Assembly (NCBI GenBank): GCA_964612675.1
Contig: CAZTDD010000006.1
Coordinates: forward strand, 41,727-105,726
DNA length: 64,000 nt
Direction: 5' to 3'
Source: CAZTDD01 sp964612675
GTDB taxonomy: Bacteria; Hinthialibacterota; Hinthialibacteria; Hinthialibacterales; JAKPRU01
In this document: piece after piece, positions 62,452 to 64,000 of the stretch
How positions within the stretch are numbered: the first letter of the stretch is position 1
Layout: the number at the start of each line of letters is the position of its first letter
The notes under the pieces: model-generated
Seen by the model: only the letters and a program-made list of their open reading frames with translations
Database searches by the model: none
What the model was told of the DNA's origin: nothing
Program-made: the position numbers and the translations under genes

Positions 62452-63155
62452 CGGTTTGTCCCGGCGACACCTGTGAACAGGGGATTTCGATCCTGCCAAC
62501 GTGAATCCGACACAGAGTCTCAGTCGGGCTGAAAACCCAGAGTCCGCATTCTCTCCCCGTAAGCAGCAAATAAGTAAGGACTTGTAGTCGTTGACTCACA
62601 TCCAGGCAGGAGTAGACGGTCCAAGGATAGTTCTCCTTGCCCCACTCGTCCATGGTGATTCTAGCATATGGTCGGAGCGGGTGCCAACAAATGGGGAAGA
62701 TTGGTACGAAAAGTTACAACCCCCACCGCTTTATCGTGCATCGCGCCGGCCTGTCCTCAGAACCGCCGCCAGGGGACGGCGGTGGGTGTGGGTTCGGCGC
62801 TGAGGACGGCGTGGCGTTGGGAAGATCCACCTCACTCCTGCACGAGTCGCCGGCGGAATAACGTGCTCCGGATACAAATTGCGCGTGGTTCCCGCATCTT
62901 CTATAGGTACAGTACAACCAAGGGAATGAAGGTGTCAATTACTTTCTTGCAGTCCGTCCATGCCCGCGCTTCGAGGGGTTTTGCGATGTTGTGAGTTTTG
63001 GTGTTGAATGAGGGAAAGACCGAGTGAGAAACGGTATTTGGTTTGAGCCTCTCGCTTCTGGCATGGCACCCGTGTTCAATCGAACCAACCCAAAGCGGAG
63101 TTGGAAAGCCAGCAGCGGTCCCTGCCGTTGGTGGCACACGGTGGATTTGATTCTC
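62452..63155. other. Non-coding stretch with a nested hairpin
   Basis: About 700 nt without a recognisable gene. A nested inverted repeat lies at 62753-62807: outer arms GTCCTCAG/CTGAGGAC and inner CCGCCG/CGGCGG. It resembles the GC-rich hairpin at 59204 in base composition but not in exact sequence. Confidence 0.45.
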
Positions 63156-63184
63156 TTGACAATGTTCACATATTTGTGTACCTG
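63156..63184 (+). promoter_or_regulatory. Putative promoter/operator of the HigBA pair
   Basis: A consensus -35 TTGACA (63156-63161) precedes a palindrome GTTCACATATTTGTGTAC (63164-63181; inner CACA-N4-TGTG with GT/AC outer pairs). The -10 box is poor (TACCTG at 17 nt), so binding at the palindrome could easily block transcription. The toxin ATG follows at 63191. Confidence 0.5.
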
Positions 63185-63190
63185 ATTCAT

Positions 63191-63547
63191 ATGAAGAGGA
63201 TCTATTTCTATCGCACCGCGTCAGGGAAGTGTCCGGTGAGAGAACATCTGGATAGCCTGACAGAAACTCAGGCGATGAAGGTGGCCTGGGTATTGAAATT
63301 GATTCGAGAACTTGACCGGGTTCCTTCCAAGTATTTTAAGAAACTCGGCAATACAAAGGACATTTGGGAAATAAGAGTCGACATAGGGAAAGATACGTTT
63401 CGTCTTCTGGGGTTTCATCATGGAAATGAGCTGATCATCCTGACAAACTCATTTCAAAAGAAAAGCGCCAAAACTCCGTTAACGGAGATCAGATTGGCGG
63501 AGCAACGGAAAAAAGAATATCTCCGGAGGAGAGCAACCAATGGATGA
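63191..63547 (+). CDS. higB: HigB-type RelE-fold toxin
   Basis: 118 residues from the ATG at 63191 (MKRIYFYRTASGKCPVREHL). The pattern of phage-derived Gp49/HigB toxins is visible: PVREHLDSLTETQAMKVAWV, YFKKLGNTKDIWEIRVDIGK and FRLLGFHHGNELIILTNSFQ, with KKSAKTPLTEIRLAEQRKKE behind. It is expected to cleave ribosome-bound mRNA. Toxin-first order with an 8-nt overlap with the antitoxin is typical of higBA. Confidence 0.88.
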   Translation: MKRIYFYRTASGKCPVREHLDSLTETQAMKVAWVLKLIRELDRVPSKYFKKLGNTKDIWEIRVDIGKDTFRLLGFHHGNELIILTNSFQKKSAKTPLTEIRLAEQRKKEYLRRRATNG

Positions 63548-63815
63548 TTTGGATAAGTATATTGAAACAAGAAAAGAGCGAAGCCCCGGTTTTGAAAAGA
63601 CTTTTGAAAAGGGATACGAACAATTTAAGATTGGTGTCCTTCTCCGGCAAGCGCGTATCGAAGCGGGGCTAACCCAGGAAGACGTTGCGGCCATGCTGAA
63701 TACCCAGAAGTCGGCAATTTCTCGAATCGAAAATCATGCTGAAGATATCCGTCTCTCAACATTGGTCAATTACGCGAATGCTGTTGGCAAAACCCTCCAT
63801 CTTAGAGTCGCGTGA
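63540..63815 (+). CDS. higA: HigA-type XRE-family antitoxin
   Basis: 91 residues. A helix-turn-helix domain of the XRE family spans about 30-75: IGVLLRQARIEAGLTQEDVA, AMLNTQKSAISRIENHAEDI, followed by RLSTLVNYANAVGKTLHLRV. It should neutralise the preceding toxin and repress the pair at the upstream palindrome. A perfect hairpin follows 11 nt after the stop. Confidence 0.88.
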   Translation: MDDLDKYIETRKERSPGFEKTFEKGYEQFKIGVLLRQARIEAGLTQEDVAAMLNTQKSAISRIENHAEDIRLSTLVNYANAVGKTLHLRVA

Positions 63816-63826
63816 ACTCCGCACCA

Positions 63827-63851
63827 GGTCCAGGAGTTGGACTCCTGGACC
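63827..63851 (+). terminator. Perfect 11-bp hairpin after higA
   Basis: GGTCCAGGAGT and ACTCCTGGACC with a 3-nt loop TGG. No U-tract follows, so intrinsic termination is uncertain, but its place between the convergent higA and the edge gene fits a transcript end. Confidence 0.5.
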
Positions 63852-63862
63852 AAGCGGGAAAG

Positions 63863-64000
63863 TCATTCGGCCTCTTCAATCTTTGAGAGATATTTCAGCG
63901 GCTCCTTGTAAACCGCATCCTTGCAGCCGGAGCAGCAGAGCCTAACTAGTTCCTGTTGCGGAAAAGAAGAGGGGGGTATTCGTGAAATAGAAAGCCTGTT
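63863..64000 (-). CDS. C-terminal end of a YHS-like/metal-binding protein (cut by window edge)
   Basis: The last 45 codons plus stop of a minus-strand gene that enters from the right edge. The end reads VRLCCSGCKDAVYKEPLKYL then SKIEEAE. The CCxGCK..(F/Y)..P.KYL pattern is that of YHS/TRASH-type modules, which bind metals such as copper in efflux ATPases and small exported proteins. The rest of the gene is outside the window, so the full product is unknown. Confidence 0.6.
   Translation of the reverse strand, partial: NRLSISRIPPSSFPQQELVRLCCSGCKDAVYKEPLKYLSKIEEAE

Noticed and set aside
63058..63085. TGGCAC-N5-TTCA as a -24/-12 (sigma-54) promoter
   Set aside because: The -12 GC is missing and no gene follows at a suitable distance.

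Overview
The window looks like chromosomal DNA of a diderm (Gram-negative-type) bacterium, moderately GC-rich by eye. Evidence for an LPS-type outer membrane is a nearly complete lipid A set (lpxB, lpxD, an lpxC-fabZ fusion, lpxA), BamA, Skp, an Lol-type exporter and an MsbA-like ABC exporter. The LpxC-FabZ fusion, the McsA-McsB-ClpC module, a WD40/caspase-like giant protein, a PEGA-tailed membrane protein and many dispersed palindromic repeats fit a deep-branching PVC/FCB-type or candidate-phylum lineage better than Proteobacteria. The exact phylum cannot be fixed from this window.

Layout. 1-12.9 kb is a mixed housekeeping stretch: a TldD/PmbA-type gene cut by the left edge, hisH, a two-HhH ComEA-like protein, thrB overlapping lpxB, a membrane-tethered HDOD protein, era, a PEGA-tailed polytopic membrane protein, a Tat-exported amidohydrolase, a glycerophosphodiesterase and a class-C beta-lactamase-fold hydrolase. 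13.1-22.1 kb (minus strand) is the classical nusA-infB-ylxP-rbfA-truB-rpsO-pnp transcription/translation operon. It has a structured rpsO-pnp spacer and an RGG-tailed PNPase, and rimP is absent. 22.5-27.0 kb (minus) is a tight three-gene unit: an ATP-grasp ligase fused to a degenerate M20 domain, a gamma-glutamyltransferase-like enzyme without a signal peptide, and an N-formylglutamate-amidohydrolase-like enzyme. This is the best candidate for an undescribed pathway. 27.2-31.2 kb carries ispA-dxs (isoprenoids) plus a secreted unknown. An AbrB/RelE toxin-antitoxin pair and uvrB follow.

34.6-52.0 kb (plus) is a long, dense envelope/proteostasis run: lolC-lolD-ilvE-mcsA-mcsB-clpC-bamA-skp-lpxD-lpxC/fabZ-lpxA-FG-GAP protein-ABC exporter. 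Several start/stop overlaps suggest co-transcription. bamA has no usable ATG/GTG/TTG start; it seems to begin at a CTG that overlaps the clpC stop behind a very strong Shine-Dalgarno. lpxD lacks the residues expected at its active site, and its last codons lie in a 64-bp tandem repeat.

52.0-64.0 kb is accessory in character. It holds a truncated duplicate of the 3' end of the WD40/caspase gene, an RHH-MazF cassette between the copy and the parent, the 1375-residue exported WD40/double-caspase-like protein, a DA1-like protein with an altered HExxH, a thioredoxin-fold protein without cysteines, a membrane-anchored sigma-54 activator, a HigBA pair and, cut by the right edge, the C-terminus of a YHS-like metal-binding protein. 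No rRNA, tRNA or CRISPR array was seen.
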